A stretch of 64,000 bases of DNA, taken from assembly GCA_001939145.1 (NCBI GenBank), contig LSRX01000814.1, positions 7,754 through 71,753 of the forward strand, read 5' to 3'. The stretch's first letter is position 1. Every line of letters begins with the position of its first letter. The translations under genes and the position numbers were made by a program. Positions 33,740-45,640 of this stretch are shown here, one piece after another. The DNA comes from Symbiodinium microadriaticum (Eukaryota > Sar > Dinophyceae > Suessiales > Symbiodiniaceae). Below the pieces are notes generated by a model. It was not told the DNA's origin. It searched no databases and saw nothing but the letters and a program-made list of their open reading frames with translations.

Positions 33740-35195
33740 CTTCAGCAAGAATCTTCCTTGTAATCTAGAATCTACACATCTAAGGCTCCGATCGACGGGC
33801 TTCCAAAGGCACCTCTGTAAGCAATTTGCCTCCATCACAGCCCTAAGCACCTTTTTTCAAGACAGCAGCACTGTGCTACCAGCGCCCGCGCGGCGACCCC
33901 TGGACCTGACCTCCTCAGCTCTGTGGCCGCAGCGGCGTTCGCAGGCGCCTGGCGGGGTTCGAACATGAAATAGCATCTCTCTGGGTTTTGGGGTTGAAGC
34001 ACACCAGAGCTTGCGTTACGGTTGCTAGCTCGCAGGTGTCGCATCAGCACACTCCGACAATGAAGGTCACCTCCGCCCTTGAATCGAGCAAGTTCCAGGG
34101 CCCAGAAGCGAGATCGTCCAACTCAAAGACAGACTCAGTCACATTTAATTTCAATTTAGTCGGCACGGAAGTTGCCCTATCGCGAGTCCGAGGTTCCCGA
34201 AGTCCACTTGTTGACTTCCGAGGTGGCTCTAACTTTCACCTTCCGTGCAGCCCCGAAGCCCTGCAGCTTCCGATCTGGCCTTGAATCTATGCGTCTCTTG
34301 CTCCGCTTTAAACTGGGCTGAAAGCTTCAGTTCAGAAATAAGGCCCCTTCCGCCGCGGTGAGAGTGACTTGCGGCATCGACACGTTGAAAAAACTAGCCG
34401 GGAGAAACAACACCCTAAACTGAAGCATGGATCCTTGCTTCGACCCTTGTCAGCACCTCCTTTTCTCCTCGCGCCAACAGATACTCAGGCAGCGAAGCCT
34501 ACTTGAAGGTTTAAGAGTTTAGACACGCAGACTGATAAAGGTGGCCATGTACATGAAGTACTCCCGATCGTGCTGCAAGAACGCATGAAAATCCAACTAG
34601 GATGCGATCGATGCCGGCATCAGGTGTATGTAGTTGCTTACAGGCTTACACGCTGAACGGTATGCATGTTTGGGAATTCGGGCCAGATGCGCAGGTCTTG
34701 TGGTGTTTTGAGTTTCTGGCTTTGGACTCTCATCTTGTGCGAGATGTCCACGATCCCATGGCCAATCAGCTCCGATCGGCTCTACAGCTCTGCTTGGATC
34801 GTCTCCTGCTTGCGAGGGGCTGCTTGCGCCGATGTGTGTATGGGCGGTGGGGCCATGTGGGGGAGGTCCCAAGATTAGGGTACCCACTGTGGGTCCTGAC
34901 AAGAGTTAGCGTTGAGGATCGTTACCTGCCTGAGTTTCCGAAAGATCCCATATTATATGTCAACAAGCTGCCGTAGCGACAATGAGCTCCAAACGTGGAG
35001 TTTCAAGTCGAACAGACGGAGAATTGTGGCTCTGCTGTGGCTGCTCCTTGCAGCAACTCCCTAGCCAAGCCCTGATCAAATCGCAGAGACCACAGCAAGC
35101 CTGAGTCGATACTTCCAAGAATCAACTATGCTCAAAGAGTTGAGTAGAGGGTCCTTGGCTCCGAATCCCTCAAAACCCTGGGCTCCCCTTCGTTC

Positions 35196-37605
35196 CTTCT
35201 TCGCAGGACGCAGGCTCTCCAGGTTGCGCTTCGCATGCGGGTGCCCCAGAGCCTCCGCCTGGCATGCCGCGATGCCTTTACAGAGTACTCACACGGTACT
35301 AGTAACTTCAGGCTTCCTTGACGTAGCTCTCATGGCTTGAACACAAGCGGCAAGACTACATAAATAGCAGTTTCTGCTACACCGCCGATTGTCGCACAGC
35401 TTTTTCAGGGGCTCTGAACTTAGAGCCCGAAATATCCCGAACTCAGATCACTGAATCGTGCGGTCGGGGCCTGCTCCAGGTACTCAATGGCCCGATTCCT
35501 TTATGGGGGTGGACGCAGTTTGCATATCTTTGGATAAGAGAAGTTCGTGCAAAAGATGTTAGGCTTTTACGGTTGGGTTGGGTTGTTGAGGCCCGTTCAG
35601 GTCGCGCTCAGCCCCGTAGGGAACGACCTTGCTTTACCGAATTGCCGTTCGGGCTTCATGCTGACGATCCCCTCACCACTTTGCTTTCGCTGTACACTCT
35701 GCACTGCCGATCTGCATGTACTTGTCATGTGATGTGTAGTTGGAAATCCGGCACTGCATGGGAATATACAAACGCAAAGCCTTCAGCCCAAAACTCGATG
35801 CACGCCGATAGCGCGGCGACTGCGGGAATAGTGTTTGTAGGGTTTTGTGGGAGCTCGGAGACTAAACCTGATGTTCAAGGTCTCTAGAATTCTCTAGAGG
35901 ACTACATGCCGTCAATGCTGCCGCCCTCTCCACGTGTTGAGAATGGGCAGCAGCCTCCTGTCTACTGTAGCCTCATCGTGAATGGCGACAGCCGGAATAA
36001 ACCAATGCAAGCAAACTGTGCATGGCACTTCACGTACAACCTTCTCTACAAAAAAGGCTAGAAACCAAAATCGAACCATCTGGCTCGTTTGTGGGAAGGG
36101 TCCGATTCTTGGCAACACCCCAGCCGGAGGCGTACATGGCTCCGAGGCTGTTGAAGGATCGGGCAACCTCAGATATGCTCTTGGCATTTATGAGGATTCT
36201 AAAGTCCTCTGCGCGATATTTGGGAGTTTCAGACAAAGGAGGGAGTAAGATCCTTCGTCTTAGCACACCTAACTCTGGTTAATTGAGGGAAAACCGCAAA
36301 ACTTGCTTGTTAGCTGGAGTTGGCTTGCACTGCCACAGGAAGCAAGGGATAAACGTGCAAAGCATCTCAACTTCCGGACTTGGCATCCTGTGGCGGGGAC
36401 CCGTCGGAATTGATTCGGTAGGGGCCCAAATCAAACAAGTATTGATTCGGCTGCCGGGGTAGAGCCTGAAGGACAGAGTTGGCTGCCTTACCAGATCTTC
36501 AGAGTTTCGAACCCTGCAGGCCAAAGTCTAGAACCATGATGCCTTGGAACACTGGGCGCGAATTGTAGCATTGTTCGAATCCTCGAGGAGCACTGTCCTT
36601 CGGACAATGGTCGAGGTCTGAAGTCACAGCCCAGGCCTGCATGTTTAGCAATGTTGTTCCTGAAGTTCAAACAAAAAACCCAGCAACCTAGTCTAACTTA
36701 TCCACATTTGGATAGCACCCAAAAATGCACCTTCAAGAAAAATGACAAGCCAACAGTGACCGGGACTGCAGGAGTACCAATAGCACTGACATGAACACTG
36801 ATCAGAACAATGGCTCTAACACGGTGACGATAAACATCAGTTTCCTTCAGCCGTAAATCCTCAACATCCTAACCTTTTCACCCTGGTAAGACGAAAGGTG
36901 AGGCCCAAGGGACGGAGGTTTTGTTCCTCTGTGCAGAAGGTAGCCGCGGATCGGCTGCCAGAATATCCGACAGCTCCACAGTAACCTTCCTCAACGAAGG
37001 TTGTTCAAGGGTTACATAATGAGCCCAAAGAGCCCAATACCCCATAATTAAGGATTGTACCTTAAATCATGAGGGGCTTCATATTATGATTTCAGCTATC
37101 TTCTTGGATAGTTGGCGGAAGGGTTTGCAATTTGAAGGGTTTTCGGCCAAGGATCAGGGTTTAGCTTGATGTGGAAGTTCGAGTGAAGGGTTCAGGGCCG
37201 GGAACTTAAGATCTGGGTCGGCTTCTTGACTTGATGGCTCCAAGGTTTGTTTCATCTGGGGGATTCGGGAGCAGGGCTTCCGTGTTCAGGTCTTAGGGTT
37301 TCGGGGGGGGGGGGGAATACCAAACTTACGGCTTCGGGCTTGCACGATGCCAAGGATCTGATACCAATAAATGGCGTTTGAGTAGTCCTGCTTGGTGCCA
37401 TGCCCAAGCCGGTACATGTCCTTGGCTCTTCGAAGCAGTTTCGGGTGTAATTAGGGCTAGGAACAACCGGTCTCTGAGATGTACTTCGACCGGTCTTTCC
37501 GCCCGAGAATGTGGTAGTTTCCAAATCAAGTTCAAGTCCTGCAGCCAGGATGCGCCAAGGTCATTCTTCGCATGGATGGAGCCAGCTTCTGCGGCTTCCC
37601 GAAAC
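35196..37605 (-). CDS. Sel1-like repeat protein, partial
   Basis: Four minus-strand exons match Sel1/TPR-like repeats, helical scaffolds for protein assembly. 37556-37605 gives FREAAEAGSIHAKNDL (phase 2 to 1). 36103-36167 gives VARSFNSLGAMYASGWGVAK plus N (donor GA type). 35471-35498 gives NRAIEYLEQ (acceptor TAAAG, donor GC). 35196-35258 gives AEALGHPHAKRNLESL then RPAKK. The last three chain in phase and together make one repeat with LGxMYxxGxGV, AIEYLEQA and ALGHPxAxRNL. Exons are missing between 36168 and 37555, and neither terminus is assigned. Length and partners unknown. Confidence 0.65.
37125..37315 (+). repeat. Degenerate TTTAGGG-like island ending in a G13 run
   Basis: Scattered gggtttgcaatttgaaggg, cagggtttag and tcttagggtttc, followed by G13. 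Confidence 0.5.
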
Positions 37606-39872
37606 CTCAAAAGAGATCTGACTTGTTCCCGCATCCAACACTCGCTCGATCGTCTTGTTCCAGCCCCAAAAACTTCCGCACTCAGCGAAGCTGCTCATAT
37701 CTTCGTGCTTAGCCAGTCTGAAGCGTGGTGCCAGGGCTCCAATGCTCTGTTGAATCCGAAACTTTTAAGCCCCAACCCTCTAATTACACACCGGACCTTC
37801 AACCAAGACACCACTTGAAGGCTGCCGCCATTCGCTCGTCCTTGGACCTCGACTGATCCCAGGACCTTCTAAGCCCATGCAGGAGACTGCATAAATCGTC
37901 CCCTAAGGCTCAAAGATTCCCCACAAGCCATACAAAAGCCCAGTGAGTGGAACTGTTTATACACGCCAGTATACGTTCGACTCCCAATGGTCCTCAGTCT
38001 TGACGATCTGCTTTCTGGAGAGCCTCAGAGCCCTGAAGTGCGTACCTGCAGATCGCCTGGCAAAGACATCAGGAGCTTGCAGCAAAAAGCCTTACCTTCG
38101 CCCTGAACCTCTACCACTATCCAAGACTCAAGGAAGGAGAGTGGCAGTTGTCAAATCCTGTCCGGGCAAAGCCAATGCTTACGTTCTGTCATCTCCTGGG
38201 GCTCAGGCAAGTGCTCCAAGCCGGTACCGTTGTAGTAGAGCTTCCCTAGGAGCTCTTGCGACCTTGCGCTTCAAAAGGTTTGTCAGTCTTGAAGATATGA
38301 CATGTGCAAGGAGCCAAGAAACCGCGGGTTTCAGTGTACTGCTAACACCTCCGTGCTTAGCAACCCATTGGTACACCAGCAAACATACTCGCAGAATCTG
38401 CTGCAAGCTTGGATCCCTCCTCCTGCCCCTCCAACTCGGACCACACTTCACACTCGCCGCCAGAGCAACAGCAATAGCAAGTTCAGTGCGGGAACCAAAC
38501 GTTGACAAGCAAAGCCCTAAGCCCTAAACCCTCGGGTTCGCTGCAAGAAGAAACCTAAAAATCAGCTTAGCTTTTTGCACCAGCTGCACTCATGACCGAA
38601 CCTCTGTACAATGGCATGCGAGTTGGAAGTAGGATTTTGTACAAGCGCATTGCTCGAAGAAGCCAGGGCCCTAAATCTGCACCGGGGAAATCCAAACCCC
38701 AACAAACAAAAGGTCTCAAACAAAAAACAGACCTTATGGCAAGCCAACAAGTTCCAGGTTAAACGTTGTGTTTCAAGCTTCTGGGCTAGTAGCTTCCCGA
38801 GCCCTGAAGCAATCCGCATGGTTCGTCCAGTGCAGGGATGGCTGCAACGGGATGGCACAGTGCCATCAGGCACTTGTAAGGGTTGGGACTGGGGAGATTC
38901 CAGGCTGCTGATGGACGCAGTCCTGCTTTACCTTCAGGTCTCTGACCTACACGACTTATGACATACCTGTAGCCCGAAACCCTACAACAGAGCAGGTCAT
39001 GACCGCTTCATTACCCGGATGATTACAATTTAGCTATAACCCCTGACACAACTGGCAATGGGAACTACAGGCAGGTAGTCCTCAGATTGGATAATGCAGA
39101 TTCTATCCTTCAGCCATATGCCACGATCATGGCTGGTTCCTGCTCTTTTCCGGATCGCCTTTCTTCTCTTCCAGCGGTCCCGGCTTCAAGTCGGACGGCG
39201 GCTCCTTCCAAAGAAGCTCACGGACTCAATCAAAGAGCTTACGCCTAACGACAAAGGCTCTAAGCCTGAAATATCCAAAGACCCTAAAGCTTGAATGAAC
39301 TCTTAAACCAAAAACAAAGAGAAAACACCCGCAACATCTTTCACCGAAATGGCCAGAGGCGCTTCTTGGGACCTTGTTGGCTCAATTGGCAGGATGTGCT
39401 TCAAGTCCCGCATCACTCTCTCCTTTATGGGTGCAAGGCTCCGGTTTTGACAAAAAAACGATAAACAAGTATGCGGCTCTATGTCTTGCCGCCTTACGGC
39501 ATAATAAACCGCATATGGCATACAGGATATGAACCAAAAGCTCGCTTGGGGTTCATCTGGCCCTTCATTCTTAGGGATTCAATGCATTGTGTAGCTCACT
39601 TCGGGGTTTAGAGGAACTATCTTAGTTCATGAATCTAAGAGGTCTCGAGCCGGGAGTGGAGCTTAGGGGGCTTAGGGTTTAGGTTTAGTTTAGTTCAGAT
39701 CGTGATTTGCAATTGAGATTATGTAAACCAAACTTAAATTAGACCTTCTACGAACCAAGCTTCATAGTCCAAAAGAACTGAGAGTGTACCAATGTTGCTG
39801 CGTAGTGTCATGGACAGGCGTCTCAGTGTAGACAGCTGTTCCTGCCATAATCCTCTCCATCTGCCTGGAATT

Positions 39873-39962
39873 GCTCTCTCTCTCTCTCTCTATCTATCTC
39901 TATCTCTATCTCTATCTCTATCTCTATCTCTATCTCTCTCTCTATCTCTCTCTCTCTATTTC
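39873..39962. repeat. (CT)n with (TCTATC)n hexamers
   Basis: About 90 bp. Confidence 0.9.
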
Positions 39963-40745
39963 TCGTAGTTAAGAGACACCTTACCGCATATGGTACTTCC
40001 TGCTGATTAGAAATGATCGATACTGACATTTCTTGTGACATGTGTAGGTGTCAGTGTAGGTGTTGTTCGAAGGAGCAAGGATTCGGTCGGAATACTGTTC
40101 CCTCATACGGAGATCCTGGCCAAACCAGGAACCTGCCTTCTGATTGTGCAACATATCTCAAGGTGGGAAATTCCATCCCTAAGCGTCAACCCTTAACTCC
40201 TAGACGTGACGGACACAAAATCACAGAATCCCTGTTGCTGAGGTTGACTTCCAGAGCGACCACCCTACCAACAAAGGACTGAACTAAATATGGCATACAT
40301 ACACAACCCTCCGTGAATAACAAGTCTGACAACCCGACTACAAACCCCCAGTTCTCGGATGATCGAACTACTCACCCTCATTTCCCTTTAAGCAATCCCC
40401 ACTAGCACTAGTCGTTTCAGCAGTTGGTAGTTCGCCAATTAAGGCAGGCAAGTCGGAATAACATTATCCCCCAAATCCATACCTAGACAAGGAAAATTCG
40501 CTTTTGTCGGGAGATGTACTATGCGCCTTGATCAGAAACCGTTGTAGACGCTCTTATATTCCCCTTATGAGCCCAGCGACCTCGCGATCTGCACATGGCT
40601 TGGTGACGTAGTCGCACACTGTGAGGGCCACTGAGAGATTCTCGGGCCGTCTCTTGACAATCCTCCTTCAGGGTTTGGAGTTGCAGGCCGGGGGCGGTCG
40701 GGGGCTTGGTGCTCAGGGTTGTGGCCAGGGCTAAAACTCTCGCGA

Positions 40746-40767
40746 TCTCTCTCTCTCTCTCTCTCTT
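40746..40767. repeat. (CT)n tract
   Basis: Eleven dinucleotides just before the inverted telomere-like pair. Confidence 0.9.
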
Positions 40768-40796
40768 TGAAAAAGGTTCCGTGGCTTAGAGATTTT

Positions 40797-40860
40797 AGAG
40801 TCTGGCAGTGTTAGGGTTTAGGGGTTTAGGATTAAGGGGTCTGGGGATTAGGGCTGTAGG
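40797..40860 (+). repeat. TTTAGGG-like island, left arm of an inverted pair
   Basis: Contains two near-perfect units (gttagggtttaggggtttag) then attaaggggtctgggg. Confidence 0.65.
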
Positions 40861-40904
40861 CCTTTTATTCTTCGAGGGGTCATTCAAGCCGACAGGCCAA
40901 AGCC

Positions 40905-40970
40905 CAACAAACATAAAACTCTAAACTCAAACCCTAAAGCCCGAAACCCCGGACGCGAACCCTACCTCAA
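40905..40970 (-). repeat. CCCTAAA-like island, right arm of an inverted pair
   Basis: Contains aaactctaaactcaaaccc, then taaagcccgaaacccc; faces the preceding island across about 45 bp. Confidence 0.65.
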
Positions 40971-42127
40971 GTGAACAAGGCTCAGTGACTGAGAAAGAAC
41001 AGTCCACATTGAAACGGAAGGACCGGCAGAGGCATAATGACTGTTTGGCTTACACAATCTGTATGCTGTCTTTCTGCGTTAAACCCCTGGTTCAGGATAC
41101 TCGTACTCGTGAGGGAACACAAATGCAAGTCCTCGAGATAGCATTTGGAACACACTTGGGTGTGTAGCACAATCAGAACTCGGCTAGGAGTACCTTGAAC
41201 CTCGAAGTAGTCATCTTGGCAGACTTTTTCGCTAGACTCTTCGCCGCCACATTACAAACAAGCACATAGAAGCCAGAAAATATCGCAAGACCCGACCTCG
41301 AGACAGCAACAGCAACTTTAAGCACGGGGTCTAGGGTTGAGCAATCAGGGGGGTCAATATTAGAGCTTTACTGTCTAGAAAAACATTTGACAGGATATGC
41401 TATGCTTCAGATATCCTAAGGAACCCGAAATGATAATCTAGATGAATACTCAGGCTTCTTCATTATGGGTTTAGGGCTTTTCGTCTCAAGCACCTCCTGA
41501 CACACCCTTCCTTCGCAGATCCTGCTTCGCCAGGCCATCATGGCTCGCACCAGACATGTCTAAGGTTGGCTCAGGTTCAGGGTGTAGGGAGCTTCGGTTT
41601 CAGGTCTTTCGGACATGCTGTTGGCTCTTGGATGTTGGATCCGTCGGAGCTGCCATAAACCAGCAAGAAGGACTCCTTGGACCGGGGTTATGACTGTCAG
41701 GAGTCATGGTTCGTATTCTTCCTTCTTCGACCGGTCCCTTTAAAAGCAGCTGAAGCGACAGGAACCTAAACCACACGAGTAAGCCCGGCGGGGTTAGGAT
41801 TGAAGGTCTAGGGTCTATGCGGGTGGCTTTGGGGTATCTGATTTCGGATTTTTGGGTCAGGGTTTGGGACCTGGTAGGATGCCAAGATTCCGGGCATGGG
41901 GCTTGGGATACACGTGGCCCTACAAATTCGGCGCCTCGCCTGTAGTAGCTTTATCTGTCTAGTGACGATCTTGCTGACGGTTGATTTCTGCAGCCTTGCC
42001 CAGCCTCCCGAGGTTTCCTGAGGCACCCAGCTTCACGCTGCCCTGCTCTGCTGCCTTCTCGCCGTAGCTCACGGCTCGGCCTTGCAACCATGCAACTCGA
42101 ATCGCCTGTTAAGCCGCATTGCCCTAC

Positions 42128-42175
42128 CAGTATGGGCGGAGGGGCTATGATTTGGACGATCCGGATTCGTTCCAC
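42128..42175 (-). CDS. Candidate exon VERIRIVQIIAPPPIL
   Basis: A 48-nt phase 0-0 exon with acceptor GCTAGTCCAG and donor GTAGGG. Its IVQIIAP stretch and its exon end match the exon at 3764-3802 (IVQITAP), so the two look like paralogous exons of related genes. The opposite strand also reads open here, which lowers certainty. Confidence 0.4.
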
Positions 42176-44204
42176 CTGGACTAGCACAAGACGAAGTAAA
42201 CAAGGCCTCCGTTTGCAAGCCCGGAGCCTATGCAACGCCCAACAGTGCGAAGCACAGGGTGGAAATCCGCATCACTTTTCCGACTTGCATCGTGGTGATG
42301 AGAAATCCGGTTCGAGAGTCGGACCAAGCAATGCTCGAGGCTTGAGGAGTAGCCTGGAGGGGGAAAACAGGAGGGAACCACTCGTCTCTTTGTACATAAT
42401 CATGACATTGACATTCATGTACGTTTGTAACTACCTCTATATGCACGTATGTGTAAGAATATATGTTCTTATTATGAGGGTCATGCCGGACTGATCCAAT
42501 CATTACGTGGTTCAGCCTGCATCCCCTCCGGGCGCACCGTTGAACGCTCGGGTGCTTCGAGCTCTTGTCTACCAACGCGTTTGGCATTTTGAACCGCCGG
42601 AACTAACTCGAACCATAGGTCGGATCCCATCGCAACCAGTTCGCAGGAACCCCAACACCACTGCGCTTCAATTGCACCCCATTACAGAAATACAGTAGCC
42701 AAGAGCATCAGAGCATCAGGGGTTGCGATTTACTCCTCAGCCAATCGAGGTCGCTTCTGCTCCGGAGCCTCTACGGAGTCCTTGGCCGAGGAGCCCGGAG
42801 CCCCCAAGCGTGGCATCAAAGTTGTCGGGGATTTCTAGGCTCATTGGATTTCGGGTTGCCAGACATCGCTGGAGGACTGGAGCTGCCACGAAAGCCCAAA
42901 GACTTAGATCAACAGCGGCCCGTTGTTTCCTGCATCCCCGAATATGTGTAGAGCGTTGAGCCTTCAAGTCCCAAGCCACGTCTGTCCCTCCGGTCTATGC
43001 AGTGTATGATTAGTTGACGGTATGTGCCTTCTATCGACTCTCTGTGTCCCGATTTCGCGGAATGCAGAACAACTGGAACAATCGTAGGCGCAAGAAAGGG
43101 CCTCATAAATCCGAAGCCCTCAATCTTCAATCAATCCTTGACCTTGAAACGAACCCTATTATTTCGGTACATCCTAACTGCAAAGTAGCCCCAAGCTGAA
43201 ACTTCGTCAAAAGCACCTGTAGCATGTCCACACGCCAGTCATCGAAGAACTGCTGCCATTCTGCGGACTTGCCTTGATCGTCACATGTAGCAGGAAGATA
43301 AGTTTATTGAAAAAATGTATAAACTTGAACTGGTAAGATTAAGCAAACCGCATGTTTCAAACATGAGCACTGTGAACATGCATGAGTAAAGATGCAGACA
43401 AGTTGCCAGCCAGTTCCCAAATAGCACTCCGGCGCGGAGAGGCAGGGCTTGGCTGGAACACGAAGCGCACGATGTCTCAGTGTTGCTTTGTATGGAGGGA
43501 TGTACCTATAAACCTAAATGGAAGGGTCCTATAATGAGGATACCTGAAAGGTGACGTAAAAGGTGGCGCCTCAGCTTAAGACCCTATCTGTGCCCTTGGA
43601 CTGATTGTAAATGCGTCGGGAAGATGTATGATGAAAAACGTCCAGCTGGTGCTGTAGCAGCTCGTATTGCCAACGGTGATGTCTCGAAAATCTGAGTGAA
43701 TACTGAAATGAGGCGCAAGGGGGAATGGGACCGAAAAGAGACTTCCATTTCGCGACCTTTTATGAAATATCATTCCGGGGTGGGGTTCGGTCGTGTGAGT
43801 TGGATTTGGATCTCTCGAGGTGGTGTTTGCAGTGGATGAGCGAGCGAGCTGCTTCTTACTACAAGCCTGGTGCATTCTTCGCACGTCGCGGCGGGCTGCG
43901 TCTTCTATCGGAGCTTTGCGTCTCGAATGCTGGCAGTGGCTGTTTCGGTTTAGCACGGTGAAAGAAGGCCAGACCAGGCCGATGGAAGGCCCCAAGTACA
44001 ACGAAGCCCTCAACCCAAAGCGCCCCGGTGCGGTCAGAGCTACTGTCGCGCTCCGACATGCTCAAGAAGGTCAGGGTTGCCACGAAAGTCAAGAGCTGCC
44101 GGAGAAGACCTGGAAGGGCTTGGATAGGTGTTCCAGGCGCTGGAGCCCAAGGGTATAGGCTACAGTCGGATAGGCCTCGAAGCACTGAAGAAAAATCCTA
44201 GAGG

Positions 44205-44282
44205 TTGTGAGGCTTCAGGGCTTTAAGGATTCATAGCTTCAGGGTGTTAGGTGTTTAGAGCTCATGGGGTCTAGGGTCTGCC
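44205..44282 (+). repeat. Degenerate TTTAGGG-like island
   Basis: Units drift as ggcttcagggctttaagg, cttcagggtgttagg, gtttagag and ggtctagggtctg. Confidence 0.5.
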
Positions 44283-44572
44283 TGAGGCGGTACAGAGGAG
44301 CCGGGTTTGTCAGGTGGACAAAAGACTAAAGAGTCAGAACAGTTCTTGTGGAGTTCTGGGTTTCCAAGTTGGGATTCTGATGAAGCGGAGAAGGTGGCAG
44401 CTTTCCAGGAAAGGCTCCACACGACAGGCCTTGTAAGCAGCCCTTTTTTGAAGACCCCTGCCCTCCGCCCTCATAGAAGCCTTCTTGAGCACCCGGCTTT
44501 GCAACTCGGGCAGACAAGGCCGCTGCTTAGCCAGCTCATTGAGCCTTGGCTCTCTTGGCTCTAGTAGCAGGC

Positions 44573-44712
44573 TGAGGGTTACTGGAAGGGTTTGTATAAG
44601 TTTTGGTATACGGAGTACTGTAAGGGCTTGTACAAGGGTGAGTATAGGGGCGAGTCTATGGATTGCGAGAAGGGTTGCTATAAGAAGGGTTTCTGTAAGG
44701 TAAGGGTGTACC
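44573..44712 (+). repeat. Degenerate short-period repeat, agggtttgtataag type
   Basis: About 140 bp of drifting 12-14-bp units: aagggtttgtataag, aagggcttgtacaag, agggtgagtatagg, aagggttgctataag, aagggtttctgtaag. Confidence 0.6.
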
Positions 44713-44799
44713 AAGCTTGAGGCTGTGATGCAAGTTCCAGAGCTCGCGGCTGCCTTTCGAGGCCGGAGTCGCTGGCTTTCTGCATCTAAAGACTACAAG

Positions 44800-44802
<3 letters not shown>

Positions 44803-44830
<28 letters not shown>
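44803..44830. repeat. (GA)n tract
   Basis: About fourteen dinucleotides. Confidence 0.9.
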
Positions 44831-44836
<6 letters not shown>

Positions 44837-45034
44837 ACAAAAACATGACAGAAATGACAACGGAAAGAGACCACCACATAAGGAAACTAGACGGACACGG
44901 AGGGAGAAGGAATCAGAGCGAGAGGAATGGGCCTGAAGGCCGAGAGCAAGATCGATTGATCCGATTCGCAACACACGGCCACGTGTTGGTTTGGGCCTAC
45001 GCCGAGCTCCGACCAAGAGCCGACATCCTTCCGG

Positions 45035-45095
45035 GTTAGGCTTGAGGGTTCATGCTTCGGGGTCTGTGGTTTAGGGTTTTGGAGGGTGCAGGGCT
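45035..45095 (+). repeat. Degenerate TTTAGGG-like island
   Basis: Contains ggcttgagggttcatg and tgtggtttagggttttgg. Confidence 0.5.
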
Positions 45096-45204
45096 TCCAT
45101 TCAGATTTCCGGCCTCACCCACGCCCTTCACAGACTGAGCTTCTTGTCTCGCGATCTCAGACCTTCGGCTCCTGTGTCAAAAAGACCTGGCAAGCCAGCA
45201 CAAA

Positions 45205-45330
45205 CTCCAAAACCCTCAACCCTTGATGCCCTACAGTCCTGAAAGCACCAAACCCTTGACGCCATAGACCCTTAAAGCCCGAAGCTCCGAAAGCCCCAAA
45301 CCCTTAACGGCCCAAGTCCTTAAAGCCATA
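45205..45330 (-). repeat. Degenerate CCCTAAA-like island
   Basis: About 125 bp of aaaccctcaacccttgatg, accaaacccttgacgc, agacccttaaagcccg and aaacccttaacgg. Confidence 0.6.
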
Positions 45331-45448
45331 TGCCCTTTTATTCATGCACTGGGACCTAATCTTTCCAACCGATGCGAAGTCGGGTAGCACGTAGATCAGC
45401 GCAAGCCGATGGCTGCTGCTGGTGGATGCCTCAATGGCACAGTGCTAA

Positions 45449-45640
45449 GGTTTCGGGTTTAGGGTTCATCATCGTGGTCAAATAAGGCTTCCCTTCCCAG
45501 GGTTGAAGGTTTGTAAGTTCGGGGAAGAATGAGATGTTAACCAGGATTGGGGTTTAGTTCGGGTCTTGGGTGGGGATTTTGGTTTCGGGCTTGAGGTTTG
45601 GGATGTTTTGGGGTCCAGGGGTGGTTTGGGGCTTTTGGTT
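45449..45640 (+). repeat. Degenerate TTTAGGG-like island
   Basis: Contains tttcgggtttagggttc, ttggggtttagttcggg and gcttgaggtttgggatg. Confidence 0.55.

Larger units (their letters stand above)
37606..42127. other. No gene recognised; repeats
   Basis: Contains the (TCTATC)n tract, a CT tract and the head-to-head telomere-like pair at 40797-40970. Open frames at 37943-38527 (plus) and 38203-38508 (minus) show no domain I know. Confidence 0.35.

Noticed and set aside
37943..38527. 194-residue plus-strand frame
   Set aside because: No recognisable domain; the opposite strand is also open; likely chance.
44725..45039. Arg/Glu-rich plus-strand frame
   Set aside because: Core is the (GA)n tract; flanks show no motif.
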